Source: Thiobacillaceae bacterium (GTDB lineage: Bacteria > Pseudomonadota > Gammaproteobacteria > Burkholderiales > Thiobacillaceae). From it: DNA of 39,184 nt. A program made the translations under genes and the position numbers. The notes beneath the pieces are model-generated. The model was not told the DNA's origin. It saw only the letters and a program-made list of their open reading frames with translations, and searched no databases. The stretch lies in the NCBI GenBank assembly GCA_025054655.1, contig JANWZL010000109.1, positions 1-39,184 of the forward strand, given 5' to 3'. Shown here piece after piece: positions 17,031 to 25,913 of this stretch. Position 1 is the first letter of the stretch. Each line of letters starts with the position of its first letter.

Positions 17031-19280
17031 ATGCTCTCCATCCTGGGCCGTCTGGCTGCGCGCCATCCCTTGCGTTGGCTGCTCGCCTTCGCCTGCGTGC
17101 TCGCCGCCTCGGCGTGGTATGGGCGCGACGCCACCGACCGCCTGGTGCCCGCACCCGGCTGGGAGGTGCCCGGCGCCGACTCAGACCGGGCGCGCGAGCT
17201 GCTGCGCGCCTGCTTCGGCGGCGAGACCGCCCTCGTACTGGTGCTCATACGCGCGCGCGGCGACACCCCGCGCGACGTGGACGCACCGGCCTTCCGGCAG
17301 GCGGCGCTGCAGGTGCTCGCCCCCCTCTATCGCATGCCCGAGGTGCATGCGGTGGAGAGCTATTTCGACACAGGCGAGGCGCGGCTGCGCAGTCGTGCAG
17401 GCGATGCCGCGCTCGCCCTGGTGTGGCTCGCCCGCGGCAACGACGAGGGGGTGGGTGCCTTCCAACGGTTAAAGACGGTACTCTCCCACCCGGCCCTAGA
17501 CATCCGCTTGGGTGGGGAGCTGGCCACCTATGTGGACATGCGCGCCGTCATGGAGCTGGAGGTGCCACGGGTGGAACGGCTGAGCGCCTTGCTGCTGCTG
17601 CCGGCGCTGATCTGGGTGTTCGGCTCCGTGGTGGCGGCGCTGCTGCCGCTGGCGGTGGGCGCCTGCACAGTGCTCATCGGCATGGCGCTGCTCAAGGCCG
17701 CGGCGACGGTGACCGAGATCGGCATCTACACCCCCCATGTGGTGTCCATGCTGGGTCTGGGGCTGGCCATCGATTACAGCCTGTTCATCCTGGCGCGTTT
17801 CCGCGAGGAGCTGGCGCGCGGCCATCCCGAGCCCGTGGTGGTGACGCTGCGCACGGCGGGGCGCACGGTGGCCTTCGGTGGTCTGATGGTGGCGGGCAGC
17901 CTCGCCTGCCTGGCGCTATTGCCGCAGCGCCTGTTCCACGACCTGGCCCTGGCGGGCGCCGTGGCCGTGCTGCTGGCGATGACGAGCGCAGTGGCGGTGC
18001 TGCCGGCCCTGCTCGCCTGGCTCAAGGAGGATGTCAACCGGCTGGCGGTGCCCGTGCTGCTGCGCCGGCATGCCGAGCGCGAGACGCGCCGGCGCTGGTA
18101 CGCCTTCAGCCACTTCGTCATGCGCCATGCCCTGGTCGTGCTGCTGCTCACCACCGCCGCCCTGCTCGCCCTGGGCGCCCCGCTCGCCCGGCTCGCCCTG
18201 GGCCCGGCCGACCACCGATCGCTGCCCGCGGATGCGGACAGCCGGCGGGTGATGGAGGCGGTCGAGCGCGAGTTTCCGCATGCCCGCCCCTCCCCCCTCG
18301 TGGTGGTCGCCCTCACCGCAGGCGAGGCCACGGGTGAGGCGGGGCTGGCCGGCGTGTACGCACTTACCCGCCGCATCGAGGCCCTGCCCGGCGTGCACCG
18401 GGTGATGAGCCCGGTAAGTCTAGCGCCGGGGCTCGAGCTGGAGGACTATCGCCTCATGTACCGGCACGTGGCCGATTTCCCGCCGGCCGCGGCGGCGCGC
18501 GATCGACTCGTGCGGGGCGACGCCGTGGTGCTGCTGGTCCATTACGACCCGCCGGCCAGCTCCGCCGCCGCACGCGCACTGGCCCGCAGCATCCGCGCGC
18601 TCGCCGCACCGCCCGGCGTGCGCGCCTTCCACGTGACCGGTTTTCCAGCCGACCAGTCCGACTACATGCAGGCCCTGCGCGAGGGTCTGCCACGCGTGGT
18701 GGCGGCCATCGTCGGCGTGGTGTACGTGCTGCTGTTCTTCATGCTCGGCAGCGTGGTGCTGCCGCTGAAGGCGGTGGTGGCGGGGCTGATGTCGCTGTCG
18801 GCCACCTTCGGCGCCCTGGTGTGGATCTTCCAGGAGGGGCATCTGGCCGACCTGCTCGGTTTCACCCCGCAGGGTCAGAGCGACGCCACCGTGCTCACGC
18901 TGATCTTCGCCGCCGCCTTCAGCCTCGCGGTGGACTACGAGGTCTTCCTGCTCGCGCGCGTCAAGGAGGCCTGCCGCGCCACGCGCAACGGCGTCGAGGC
19001 GGTGGCCCTGGGCGTGCAGCGCAGCGGTCCCATCATCACCAGCGCCGCGTTGTTGATCGGCCTCGTGCTGGCCAGCTTCGCCACGGCCGACGCGGTGTTC
19101 ATGCAGGCCACCGCCCTGGGGCTGCTGATCTCGGTCGTCGTCGATGCCACCGTGGTGCGCATGCTGCTGGTGCCGGCGGCGATGCGGCTGCTGGGGCGGT
19201 GGAACTGGTGGGCGCCGCGCCCGCTCATGGTATTGTACCGGGCCGTCAATCGCGAAGAACCACACCGTCTCCTGCCATGA
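17031..19280 (+). CDS. MMPL/RND-family transporter
   Basis: The 749-residue inner-membrane protein has the two-fold RND layout. TM1 (about 15-33) is followed by a large periplasmic loop, then TM2-TM6 (about 185-330), and the second half repeats this (TM7 about 360-380, loop, then 555-740). The conserved TM4 motif GLGLAIDYSLFILARFREE and its counterpart FAAAFSLAVDYEVFLLARVKE carry the proton-relay-like Asp-Tyr pairs seen in MMPL proteins. The family exports lipids or hydrophobic compounds using the proton gradient; the substrate here is unknown. Upstream is a 141-base divergent gap without a clear promoter. The stop overlaps the next ATG by 4 bases (ATGA). Confidence 0.92.
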   Translation: MLSILGRLAARHPLRWLLAFACVLAASAWYGRDATDRLVPAPGWEVPGADSDRARELLRACFGGETALVLVLIRARGDTPRDVDAPAFRQAALQVLAPLYRMPEVHAVESYFDTGEARLRSRAGDAALALVWLARGNDEGVGAFQRLKTVLSHPALDIRLGGELATYVDMRAVMELEVPRVERLSALLLLPALIWVFGSVVAALLPLAVGACTVLIGMALLKAAATVTEIGIYTPHVVSMLGLGLAIDYSLFILARFREELARGHPEPVVVTLRTAGRTVAFGGLMVAGSLACLALLPQRLFHDLALAGAVAVLLAMTSAVAVLPALLAWLKEDVNRLAVPVLLRRHAERETRRRWYAFSHFVMRHALVVLLLTTAALLALGAPLARLALGPADHRSLPADADSRRVMEAVEREFPHARPSPLVVVALTAGEATGEAGLAGVYALTRRIEALPGVHRVMSPVSLAPGLELEDYRLMYRHVADFPPAAAARDRLVRGDAVVLLVHYDPPASSAAARALARSIRALAAPPGVRAFHVTGFPADQSDYMQALREGLPRVVAAIVGVVYVLLFFMLGSVVLPLKAVVAGLMSLSATFGALVWIFQEGHLADLLGFTPQGQSDATVLTLIFAAAFSLAVDYEVFLLARVKEACRATRNGVEAVALGVQRSGPIITSAALLIGLVLASFATADAVFMQATALGLLISVVVDATVVRMLLVPAAMRLLGRWNWWAPRPLMVLYRAVNREEPHRLLP

Positions 19281-20056
19281 GCGCCTGCGTGCCGCGCCTG
19301 CCTCTGGGCCTTGCCGGCCTCGGCCTACTGTGCCTGGCCCTGCCCGCGCCGGCCGACCTCACCCTAAGCGGCGTGAGCCAGGTCGTCAACCTCAACCTGG
19401 CACAGCGCGGCCAGGAGGTGCTGTACGTGAAGAAGGACCGGCTGCGGCGCGACGTGACCGAGCGCGGCCGCAGCTACACCTATGTGTACGACGCGAAGCA
19501 GAAAGAGCTCATGCGCATCGACCACCTCCTGCGCCAGGTCGAGGTGCGCCGGCTGAGCGGCGAGAACGCCGACCCCGATGCGGGCAAGGGGCTCAAGCTG
19601 GAGCTTAGCCCCACCGGCCGCAAACAAGAGCTGGGGGCCTGGGAGTGTCAGGAACACCTGGTGCGCGCCAGCCTGCCCGGGCGGGTCGGCCCCGAGCCGG
19701 TCACCGTGCTGCTGGAAGGCGCGGTCTGGCTCGCCCCCAAACCCCGGGAGCTGCGCGTGCTCGACGCCTTCACCCGCGCCCTGCCGGCGCACGAGCTGTT
19801 CCTCACCGCCTCCGTCCAGGGCCAGGCCGCCCCCACACAGGTGCAGGGCGTGGGCGAGGTGCTGCGGCGCCTGCTGCCCAAGGGCATGCCCTGCGCCTTC
19901 GAGCTGGCGGTCAACTACGAGGGCGGCGGGGCGATGGCCAACCTGGCCCGACGCATGGCCACGCGTGTGAGCCTCACCTACGACACCCTCTCCACCGATG
20001 CCCTCCAGGACGAGCTGTTCGACCCCCCGGTCGGCTACGCGCTCAGCCGTCCCTGA
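19277..20056 (+). CDS. Secreted protein, possibly DUF4412/LolA-like
   Basis: The 259-residue product has a signal peptide (about 1-27, ending LPAPA-DL). The mature part looks beta-rich, with the order VKKDRLRRDVTERGRSYTYVYDAKQKELMRIDHLLRQ, then GAWECQEHLVR, AVWLAPKP and a long C-terminal part. This order recalls DUF4412 or lipoprotein-sorting-like (LolA-fold) proteins, which often sit beside MMPL exporters; I give the family name only tentatively. It overlaps the MMPL stop (ATGA), so the two are probably made together, and a periplasmic partner role is a reasonable inference. The reading frame is open further upstream but that part is inside the MMPL gene. Confidence 0.7.
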   Translation: MSACVPRLPLGLAGLGLLCLALPAPADLTLSGVSQVVNLNLAQRGQEVLYVKKDRLRRDVTERGRSYTYVYDAKQKELMRIDHLLRQVEVRRLSGENADPDAGKGLKLELSPTGRKQELGAWECQEHLVRASLPGRVGPEPVTVLLEGAVWLAPKPRELRVLDAFTRALPAHELFLTASVQGQAAPTQVQGVGEVLRRLLPKGMPCAFELAVNYEGGGAMANLARRMATRVSLTYDTLSTDALQDELFDPPVGYALSRP

Positions 20057-20143
20057 ATCCGGCCCCCTTGCGCGGTTGGCTCAAGCCGGGGATGATGCCG
20101 TCTGCCGCAGCGTTACGCCGAAGCGACAGGAGGGTTGAGCCAC

Positions 20144-20776
20144 ATGGCCCAGCAGACGCAGACCGGGCCGTCCGCGGACGGCGTGAAGCGGCGCGCCCTC
20201 ACCCGCCTGGCCATCGCCGGCGGCGTCACTCTGGCGGCGCTCGCCGGGCTGTGGTGGCTGGAACGCGCGCAGCGCTCCGATGAGCCGCCCGCGGAGGCGC
20301 AGGCGCCGGCGCCCATCGTCAGCGTCCCTCAGCCCGCGCCGCCGCAGCCGGCCGAGACGGGCGCGGCGGCCCCACCGGAGGAGGTCCCGGCGGCGCCGGC
20401 TGAACCACCTCCCCCACCCAAGGTCGGCATCACGCCCGCCCCTGCGCTTACCCCCGCTGCGCCAGACGCGGCGCCCGCACCGCCGACCAGGCCTATGGCG
20501 CAAGCACCTGCACCCGCTCGGCCTGCACCCGCTCCAGCTGCGCCTGCCCCGCCGCCGGCAGGCCGGGTCTACGTGCTGCAACTAGGCGTGTTCACCAACC
20601 CGGACAACGCCAAGCAGCTCGTCGAGCGGCTCGCGCGCGAGGGCATACGCGCGCACACCGAGACGCGCGTGCAGGTGGGGCCGTTCGCCTCACGCGCCGA
20701 GGCCGAGGCCGCGCGTGCTGCCCTGGAGCGGTTGGGACTCAAGGCGGTCATCGGCATGCAGGCACCCACGCGATGA
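20144..20776 (+). CDS. SPOR-domain membrane protein
   Basis: The 210-residue product has a short cytoplasmic start, one TM segment (about 20-38, LAIAGGVTLAALAGLWWL), a long Pro/Ala-rich periplasmic linker (about 45-135) and a C-terminal SPOR domain (about 140-210, VYVLQLGVFTNPDNAKQL to [11 protein letters not shown]). SPOR domains bind septal peptidoglycan lacking side peptides, so the protein probably sits at division sites. The ATG at 20144 was chosen with AGGAGG 10 bases upstream; a TTG at 20135 is too close to that site. Its last 29 bases overlap the converging tilS gene. Confidence 0.9.
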   Translation: MAQQTQTGPSADGVKRRALTRLAIAGGVTLAALAGLWWLERAQRSDEPPAEAQAPAPIVSVPQPAPPQPAETGAAAPPEEVPAAPAEPPPPPKVGITPAPALTPAAPDAAPAPPTRPMAQAPAPARPAPAPAAPAPPPAGRVYVLQLGVFTNPDNAKQLVERLAREGIRAHTETRVQVGPFASRAEAEAARAALERLGLKAVIGMQAPTR

Positions 20777-22100
20777 GCAGACCGGGTTCGTCCGCCCGGG
20801 CCTGATAGGCGCAGTCCACCCCCACACCAGCGGCCCAGACCAGCGCTTCGCCGGCGTAGACGAGCGGCAGCCGCGCGCGCTCCCAAGGCGGTATGCCACC
20901 CTCTTGCCACAGGTGTTTGAGGCTGCGGCGCGGTCGCGCGCAGTCCGGCTGCAGCCGCTCGCCGCCGCGTCGCAGGCGCACGCTGACCGGGGCCTGCATG
21001 AGCCGTGCCCGGCTCACCCCTGCGCCCACGGCCGGCTCGAACCGCAGGCAACCAGCGCCAAAGGCCAACAGATGCTCGCCCCGCCACGGCACGGGCTCGG
21101 CCGGTGTCGATGGGGCCGGCGGCACACACCACACCCGGCCGCGCCATACGCGCAGCCGCCCTTGGGCGAGGGCAATGTCGATGCGGTTGTCCGCCCCCGC
21201 GCCGAGCAACTGGTCCAACACGGCCTCCAGGCGCGCCTGGGACCACTGCGCCGCCCCTTGGTCACGCAGATAGAAGCGCAGCAGGTTGCGCGCGCGCGGA
21301 CGGTCGAGCCGCCGCAAGGCCTCCAGCCCGAGCCCCCCCTGCGTCGTGGCCGCTTCTGCGTCCAGCCGCGCCAGCTGCTGCAGCAGCCCGGCCGCCTCGG
21401 CACACAACCGGGCCGAGCGGGCGACGGTCTCGCGCCAGGCGGGGAAGCGCGCCTCGACGAGCGGCAGGACCTGCCGGCGCAGGTAGTTGCGGGTGAGGCT
21501 CGGGTCGAGGTTGCTGTCGTCCTCCACCCAGGAAAGGCCCTCGCGCACGGCATAGGCCTCGATCGCCGCCCGCGGCAGGCTGAGCAGCGGGCGTAGCAGG
21601 CGCACGCGGCCGCCGGGCAGGGCCCGCTCGACCGGCATGCCGGCCAGTCCATCCGGCCCGCTGCCGCGCAACAGATGGTGCAGCACGGTCTCGGCCTGAT
21701 CGTCGAGCTGGTGCGCCAGCGCCACGAAATCCACCGACAGGGCGGCGAAGACCTGGTAGCGTGCCACGCGCGCGGCCGCCTCCAGGCCCCGGCCGGCAGG
21801 CGTGACCTGCACGCGGGCGAGCTCGATGGGCACACCCAGCCGCTGGCAATAGCGCACGCAAAAGGCGGCCCAATCGTCAGCCCGCGGCGACAGGCCGTGA
21901 TGCACATGCACCGCGCTGAGCCGATGACCATGCTGCGCTTCGAGCCGCTTTAGCGCGTGCAGCAGCACGACGGAATCGACCCCGCCGGACAGCCCCACCG
22001 CGATGCGCGCACCGGCGGGCACGTGTGCAGCCAGCTCCGCCCGCAGCGTGGCGAGCACGAAGCCCGGCTCAGCCGGTGCGGGCTTCCTTGAACCGACCAT
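20748..22100 (-). CDS. tilS: tRNA(Ile)-lysidine synthase
   Basis: TilS attaches lysine to C34 of the AUA-reading isoleucine tRNA using ATP. The 450-residue product has the PP-loop motif GLSGGVDS (36-43), the VHVHHGL segment with tRNA and metal contacts, the [20 protein letters not shown] motif, and the LRPLLSLPR and WVEDDSN segments. C-terminal substrate-binding parts follow. The ATG at 22100 makes a 32-base overlap with accA; the ribosome site is weak, and a later start near codon 15 is possible. This accA-tilS order is common in betaproteobacteria. Confidence 0.95.
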   Translation of the reverse strand: MVGSRKPAPAEPGFVLATLRAELAAHVPAGARIAVGLSGGVDSVVLLHALKRLEAQHGHRLSAVHVHHGLSPRADDWAAFCVRYCQRLGVPIELARVQVTPAGRGLEAAARVARYQVFAALSVDFVALAHQLDDQAETVLHHLLRGSGPDGLAGMPVERALPGGRVRLLRPLLSLPRAAIEAYAVREGLSWVEDDSNLDPSLTRNYLRRQVLPLVEARFPAWRETVARSARLCAEAAGLLQQLARLDAEAATTQGGLGLEALRRLDRPRARNLLRFYLRDQGAAQWSQARLEAVLDQLLGAGADNRIDIALAQGRLRVWRGRVWCVPPAPSTPAEPVPWRGEHLLAFGAGCLRFEPAVGAGVSRARLMQAPVSVRLRRGGERLQPDCARPRRSLKHLWQEGGIPPWERARLPLVYAGEALVWAAGVGVDCAYQARADEPGLLIAWVPACR

Positions 22101-23037
22101 AGCCCATGAGCCGGGTGTGACGGTCGTTGAGCAGGGCGTTCAGGGGCCGGTCGCGCAATTCTTTCAATACCTCGCGCAGGGCATGGCGCAGGTTTTCATA
22201 CATCGTCTCGGGGTCGCGGTGGGCACCACCCAACGGCTCCTCCACCACATGGTCGATCAACCCCAGGCCTTTCAGCCGCGCCGCCGTGATGCCCAGGGAC
22301 TCGGCCGCCAGTGGCGCCTTGTCGGCGCTCTTCCACAGGATCGAGGCGCAGCCCTCGGGCGAGATCACCGAATAGGTGGCGTACTGCAACATGAGGATGC
22401 GGTCGCCCACACCGATGGCCAGGGCCCCGCCCGAGCCGCCCTCGCCGATCACTGTGCAGACGATGGGGGTCTTCAGCTCCGCCATGACGTAGAGGTTGCG
22501 GGCGATGGCCTCGGACTGACCGCGCTCCTCGGCGCCGATACCGGGATAGGCGCCGGGGGTGTCGATGAAGGTGAGCAGCGGCAGCTTGAACTTCTCCGCC
22601 AGCCGCATCAGCCGCAGGGCCTTGCGGTAACCCTCGGGGCGCGGCATGCCGAAGTTACGCTGGAGCTTCTCCTTGGTGTCGCGCCCCTTCTGATGGCCGA
22701 TCACCATCACCGGCTCGCCGTCGAAGCGGGCGATGCCGCCGACGATGGCGGCGTCGTCGGCGAAGGCGCGATCGCCGTGCAGCTCCTGGAAGTCCGTGGT
22801 GAGTGCGCGGATGTAGTCTAGGGTGTAAGGCCGCTGCGGGTGGCGTGCCACCTGCGCGATCTGCCAGGCGCTGAGCTTGCCGTATATCTCTTTCGTCAAC
22901 GCCTGCGCCTTCTTGCGCAGCCGCGCGATCTCCTCCGAGATGTCGAGCGCGGCATCGCCCTGCACGGCGGTCAGCTCCTCGATCTTGGCCTCCAGCTCGG
23001 CGATGGGTTGTTCGAAGTCGAGATAGGTCGTCTTCAT
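22069..23037 (-). CDS. accA: Acetyl-CoA carboxylase carboxyltransferase, alpha subunit
   Basis: With AccD, this 322-residue subunit moves the carboxyl group from biotin to acetyl-CoA, giving malonyl-CoA for fatty acid synthesis. The length matches E. coli (319). Landmarks are the N-terminal [35 protein letters not shown], the [16 protein letters not shown] segment, [20 protein letters not shown] and the oxyanion segment [15 protein letters not shown]. The ATG has AAGGATG-like purines just upstream. It overlaps tilS downstream. A 132-base gap separates it from slyD. Confidence 0.97.
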   Translation of the reverse strand: MKTTYLDFEQPIAELEAKIEELTAVQGDAALDISEEIARLRKKAQALTKEIYGKLSAWQIAQVARHPQRPYTLDYIRALTTDFQELHGDRAFADDAAIVGGIARFDGEPVMVIGHQKGRDTKEKLQRNFGMPRPEGYRKALRLMRLAEKFKLPLLTFIDTPGAYPGIGAEERGQSEAIARNLYVMAELKTPIVCTVIGEGGSGGALAIGVGDRILMLQYATYSVISPEGCASILWKSADKAPLAAESLGITAARLKGLGLIDHVVEEPLGGAHRDPETMYENLRHALREVLKELRDRPLNALLNDRHTRLMGYGRFKEARTG

Positions 23038-23144
23038 CCTTGCAGGGTCATGCGATCACGGTGAAGGCGGACAATGCCCCACATGGCCCGCTGGCCGATA
23101 CGGGCGCGGCCAGGACGCGCTGCGCCCAGGCGCGGTCCACGCCG

Positions 23145-23163
23145 CCGCCCGTCAAGCGGGCGG
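23145..23163 (-). other. Hairpin between slyD and accA
   Basis: CCGCCCG-CTTGA-CGGGCGG (minus strand) forms a perfect 7-bp stem 7 bases after the slyD stop. No T-run follows, so it is at best a weak terminator or an RNA-stabilising stem. The rest of the 132-base gap (23038-23169) shows no gene. Confidence 0.35.
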
Positions 23164-23169
23164 ATGTGC

Positions 23170-23655
23170 TCAATGCGCGTGTGCGCCCGGCCCGTGGGCG
23201 TGGCCGTGGGCGATCTCCTCGGCGGTGGCGGCGCGCACGTCCTCCACCCGACATTGCAGCCGCAGGCTGCGACCGGCGAGCGGGTGGTTGCCGTCCACCA
23301 CCACCTGGCCCTCGGCCACTTCGGTGACGGTGTAGATCATCACGTGGCTGCCGTCCTCGCTTGCCCCCTCGAACTGCATGCCCACACGGACGTCGTCGGG
23401 GAACAGATGGGCCGGCTCCACGCGCACGAGGGCCGCGTCGTATTCGCCGAAGGCATCCTCGGGCTCGAGCACGACGTCGATTTCGTCGCCGGCCTGCATA
23501 CCCTCCAGGGCGTCCTCCACCTTGGGGAAGATACCGGCGTAGCCGCCATGCAGATAGACGGCCGGGGCGTCCGCACCGGCCTCCTCCAGCAGCTCACCAT
23601 CCAGCGTGCTCAATCGGTAGGACAGGCTCACCACGGTGTTCTTGGCGATGTTCAC
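23170..23655 (-). CDS. slyD: FKBP-type peptidyl-prolyl isomerase, SlyD-like
   Basis: The 161-residue product has the FKBP fold interrupted by the insert-in-flap (IF) domain typical of SlyD. Seen are NTVVSLSYRLSTLDGELLEE, YLHGGYAGIFPKVEDALEGM, the EDAFGEYDAALV segment beginning the IF domain, and the returning NHPLAGRSLRLQCRVEDVR. The short His-rich tail (GHAHGPGAHAH) would bind nickel or other metals weakly compared with the long E. coli tail. The start is GTG at 23655, overlapping the bcp stop (GTGA), with AAGGA upstream. It serves as a folding chaperone in the cytoplasm. Confidence 0.92.
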   Translation of the reverse strand: MNIAKNTVVSLSYRLSTLDGELLEEAGADAPAVYLHGGYAGIFPKVEDALEGMQAGDEIDVVLEPEDAFGEYDAALVRVEPAHLFPDDVRVGMQFEGASEDGSHVMIYTVTEVAEGQVVVDGNHPLAGRSLRLQCRVEDVRAATAEEIAHGHAHGPGAHAH

Positions 23656-24122
23656 TTTTCCAGTTCCTTGACGAGTTGCAGAACCTGCTGGGCGTGCCCT
23701 TTCGGGTTGACGCCGTACAGGGCGTGGCGGATGGTGCCCGTGCGGTCGATGACGAAGGTCGAGCGCAGGACCGTCTCGCGCTCGACCCCCTCGACCTCGC
23801 GGTTCACCAGCACACCGTAGAGGCGGCAGACGCTGCAATCACGGTCGGCCAGCAGGCGCACGGTGATGCCGTGCTTGTCGCGGAATTCACCGTGACTGAT
23901 GCAGTCGTCACGCGAGATACCGAGTACCACCGCGCCGTGGCGGGCGAACTGGTCCTCCAGATCGCTGAATTCGATGGCCTCCGTCGTGCAGGCCGGCGTA
24001 TTATCGCGCACGTAGAAGTACAGCACCACGGTGTGCTTGCCTAGATATTCCGACAGGGTGGCGATCTCCATGTCGGCATCCGGCAGTTCGAAGTCAGGCG
24101 CACGATCGCCTGCTTTGAGCAT
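23652..24122 (-). CDS. bcp: Thioredoxin-dependent peroxiredoxin (Bcp/PrxQ)
   Basis: The 156-residue peroxiredoxin reduces hydroperoxides. The peroxidatic cysteine is Cys45 in DNTPACTTEA. The helix position five residues later, where E. coli Bcp has its resolving cysteine, holds no Cys. Other cysteines are in SRDDCIS and DRDCSVCRLYG, so the resolving partner may differ, or the enzyme may act as a 1-Cys type. The ATG at 24122 has GAGGAGA upstream; an extension to 24173 is open but overlaps the divergent gene region. It is coupled to slyD by a 4-base overlap. The divergent roxA starts 50 bases away. Confidence 0.93.
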   Translation of the reverse strand: MLKAGDRAPDFELPDADMEIATLSEYLGKHTVVLYFYVRDNTPACTTEAIEFSDLEDQFARHGAVVLGISRDDCISHGEFRDKHGITVRLLADRDCSVCRLYGVLVNREVEGVERETVLRSTFVIDRTGTIRHALYGVNPKGHAQQVLQLVKELEK

Positions 24123-24171
24123 GGCGGCGTCTCCTCGTGTGGCTGTCGATGCAAAGATTATAGCCGCGTAC

Positions 24172-25305
24172 ATGACCGAGAACCTGCGTCCTGCGCCCAG
24201 GCCCCTGGGTGGCCTCGACCCGGCGGAATTCCTGCGTACCTACTGGCACAAGCAGCCGCTGCTCATCCGCGGGGCGGTGCCGGACATCCTCGGCCGCCTG
24301 AGCCCGCACAGGCTGATGGCGCTGGCCTGCCGAGACGACGTGGAAAGCCGCCTAGTGCGCTCGAGCCGCGGCCGCTGGCAGCTTGAACATGGCCCCTTCG
24401 ACCTCCAGCGCCTGACCCAATTGCCGGCACGCGGCTGGAGTCTGCTCGTGTCCGGCGTGGACCACCACCTGCCCTATGCCGCGCGCCTGCTGCAGCGCTT
24501 CGACTTCGTCCCCTACGCCCGGCTGGACGACGTGATGGTGAGCCTCGCCCCGCCCGGCGGTGGGGTGGGGCCGCATTTCGACTCCTATGACGTCTTCCTC
24601 ATCCAAGGGCTGGGCAGCCGGCGCTGGGAGATCGCCGCACAGGACGACCTGGAGCTGGTGGAGGACGCACCGCTGCGCATCCTCAAGCGCTTCACGCCGC
24701 AGCAGTCCTGGGTGTTGGAGCCGGGCGACATGCTCTATCTGCCGCCACGCTATGCCCACAACGGGGTGGCGCTGACCCCCTGCATGACCTGGTCGGTGGG
24801 TTTCCGCGCCCCCAGCCATCAGGAGATCGCCGCCGCCTTCCTCGACCATCTGCATGACCGGCTCGACCTGGACGGGCGCTACGCCGACCCGGACCTGAGC
24901 GTGCCCTCACACCCGGCCGAGCTACCCGCCGCGATGATCGAACGGCTGGGACGGGTGATCGCCGGCATTCGCTGGCAGCGCCGCGACGTGATCGACTTTC
25001 TCGGGCTCTATCTGAGCGAACCCAAGCCCCAGGTCTTCTTCCGACCGCCGCGCCGGCCGCTGAGCCTGCAGCGTTTCGCCGAGCGTGCACAGGCCAAGGG
25101 GGTCAGTCTGGATGCGCGCACACGGTTGCTCTTTCACGGTCGCACCTTTTACATCAATGGTGAGCGCGTACCGGCCGCACCCGGGCAGTACCGCACCCTG
25201 GTAGCGCTGGCCGATGCGCGCCGGCTCGGCCCGCAGGCGCTGCCCGCGGGCGTGCTGCCTCTGTTGCACGCGTGGTACCAACAGGGCTATCTGCACATCG
25301 GCTGA
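24172..25305 (+). CDS. Ribosomal protein hydroxylase, RoxA/YcfD-like JmjC cupin
   Basis: The 377-residue product matches the 2-oxoglutarate/iron oxygenases that hydroxylate an arginine of ribosomal protein L16 (E. coli YcfD/RoxA, 373 residues). The iron triad is seen: His135 and Asp137 in GPHFDSYDVFLIQ and His196 in LPPRYAHNG. The N-terminal DPAEFLRTYWHKQPLLIRGA is typical. After the JmjC barrel come the dimerisation region and a winged-helix end. The ATG at 24172 was chosen over the longer open frame because the upstream part overlaps bcp on the other strand. The start lies 50 bases from bcp, divergent. Confidence 0.93.
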   Translation: MTENLRPAPRPLGGLDPAEFLRTYWHKQPLLIRGAVPDILGRLSPHRLMALACRDDVESRLVRSSRGRWQLEHGPFDLQRLTQLPARGWSLLVSGVDHHLPYAARLLQRFDFVPYARLDDVMVSLAPPGGGVGPHFDSYDVFLIQGLGSRRWEIAAQDDLELVEDAPLRILKRFTPQQSWVLEPGDMLYLPPRYAHNGVALTPCMTWSVGFRAPSHQEIAAAFLDHLHDRLDLDGRYADPDLSVPSHPAELPAAMIERLGRVIAGIRWQRRDVIDFLGLYLSEPKPQVFFRPPRRPLSLQRFAERAQAKGVSLDARTRLLFHGRTFYINGERVPAAPGQYRTLVALADARRLGPQALPAGVLPLLHAWYQQGYLHIG

Positions 25306-25397
25306 GCCCCTGTTGTAAAAATGCAGCAATTTTCGTGCGGCCAGGCACACCCTCCGCCCGATGCCTTGTTCGACCTTGTGGATTTTGTTCCGGTTTT

Positions 25398-25406
25398 TGC
25401 TAGAAT
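25398..25406 (+). promoter_or_regulatory. Extended -10 promoter of the repeat lipoprotein
   Basis: TGCTAGAAT is an extended -10 (TG-N plus TAGAAT, five of six). The -35 region is weak. The start point would be near 25413, giving a 70-base leader. That leader contains CAACCG-CGC-CGGTTG (25428-25442) and the palindrome GTTGATCAAC (25455-25464) before the ribosome site TAGGGA. Confidence 0.6.
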
Positions 25407-25482
25407 CTCGCGTCGATCGGTGTCGGGCAACCGCGCCGGTTGACCGTTTGACCTGTTGATCAACTTCGTTTAGGGAACCTCA

Positions 25483-25704
25483 ATGAAATACTCCGTCCTG
25501 CTCGCTGCTCTGTTGGCTGTTTCGCTGTCCGCCTGCGGCAAGAAAGAAGAGCCTGCCGCCGAGGCTCCGGCTCCTGCTGCCGCTCCGGCGCCCGAGGCTG
25601 CTCCGGCTCCAGCTCCGGCCCCTGAGGCTGCTCCGGCTCCGGCCCCGGCCCCTGAGGCTGCTCCGGCCCCGGCCCCCGCTCCGGCCGAGCCGCCCAAGCA
25701 GTAA
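25483..25704 (+). CDS. Small Ala/Pro-repeat lipoprotein
   Basis: The 73-residue product has a lipoprotein signal with lipobox LSAC (Cys18), then GKKEEPAAE and an Ala/Pro-rich region to the end. Three perfect 10-residue repeats PEAAPAPAPA (37-66) fill most of the mature protein, leaving no folded domain. It probably spans or lines the periplasm as an extended rod tethered to a membrane, by analogy with other short Pro/Ala lipoproteins. It has its own promoter (25398-25406) and terminator (25723-25749), so it is a single-gene unit, probably well expressed. Confidence 0.85.
   Translation: MKYSVLLAALLAVSLSACGKKEEPAAEAPAPAAAPAPEAAPAPAPAPEAAPAPAPAPEAAPAPAPAPAEPPKQ
25591..25680. repeat. Three tandem 30-bp repeats in the lipoprotein gene
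   Basis: Copies begin at 25591, 25621 and 25651. Each encodes PEAAPAPAPA, with differences only at silent third positions. Copy-number change would keep the frame and alter rod length by 10 residues. Confidence 0.9.
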
Positions 25705-25722
25705 TACATCTCTGCTTGCTCG

Positions 25723-25749
25723 AAAAGCCGGCCACGCGCCGGCTTTTTT
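25723..25749 (+). terminator. Rho-independent terminator of the lipoprotein gene
   Basis: AAAAGCCGGC-CACGC-GCCGGCTTTT forms a 10-bp stem, its right arm merging with a T-run, 18 bases after the stop. The A-run on the left arm makes it possibly usable in both directions. Confidence 0.92.
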
Positions 25750-25865
25750 GTTGCCCGCAGGCGGTGTCGATGGCTTGACGAAGATGCCGATCGCGATCCA
25801 TCGGGTCGCGGCCTAAATTCCCATGGCAAATGCACAACTCATTGATTGAAAAATAAAAACTTTTA

Positions 25866-25881
25866 TGGCACAGGCTTTGCT
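25866..25881 (+). promoter_or_regulatory. Sigma-54 promoter of the PEP-CTERM gene
   Basis: TGGCAC-AGGCT-TTGCT matches the sigma-54 consensus TGGCACG-N4-TTGCW at all but one of its defined bases, with the fixed GG-to-GC spacing. Transcription would begin near 25892, about 21 bases before the ATG at 25914. Published work links many PEP-CTERM genes to sigma-54 and the PrsK/PrsR two-component pair; those genes are not in this window. Confidence 0.8.
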
Positions 25882-25913
25882 CCAGTGAATCCGTGTTGAT
25901 ACTGGAGCAGCTC

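Noticed and set aside
23038-23169. Small gene between slyD and accA
   Set aside because: Short frames there lack ribosome sites and any recognisable motif; only a hairpin is supported.
25306-25345. AAAAATGCAGCAATTTT as a terminator for the RoxA-like gene
   Set aside because: The arms are almost all A/T, the stem is weak and there is no following T-run.
25591-25680. Tandem 30-bp repeats as a possible CRISPR array
   Set aside because: The copies are contiguous with no spacers and encode a repeating peptide.
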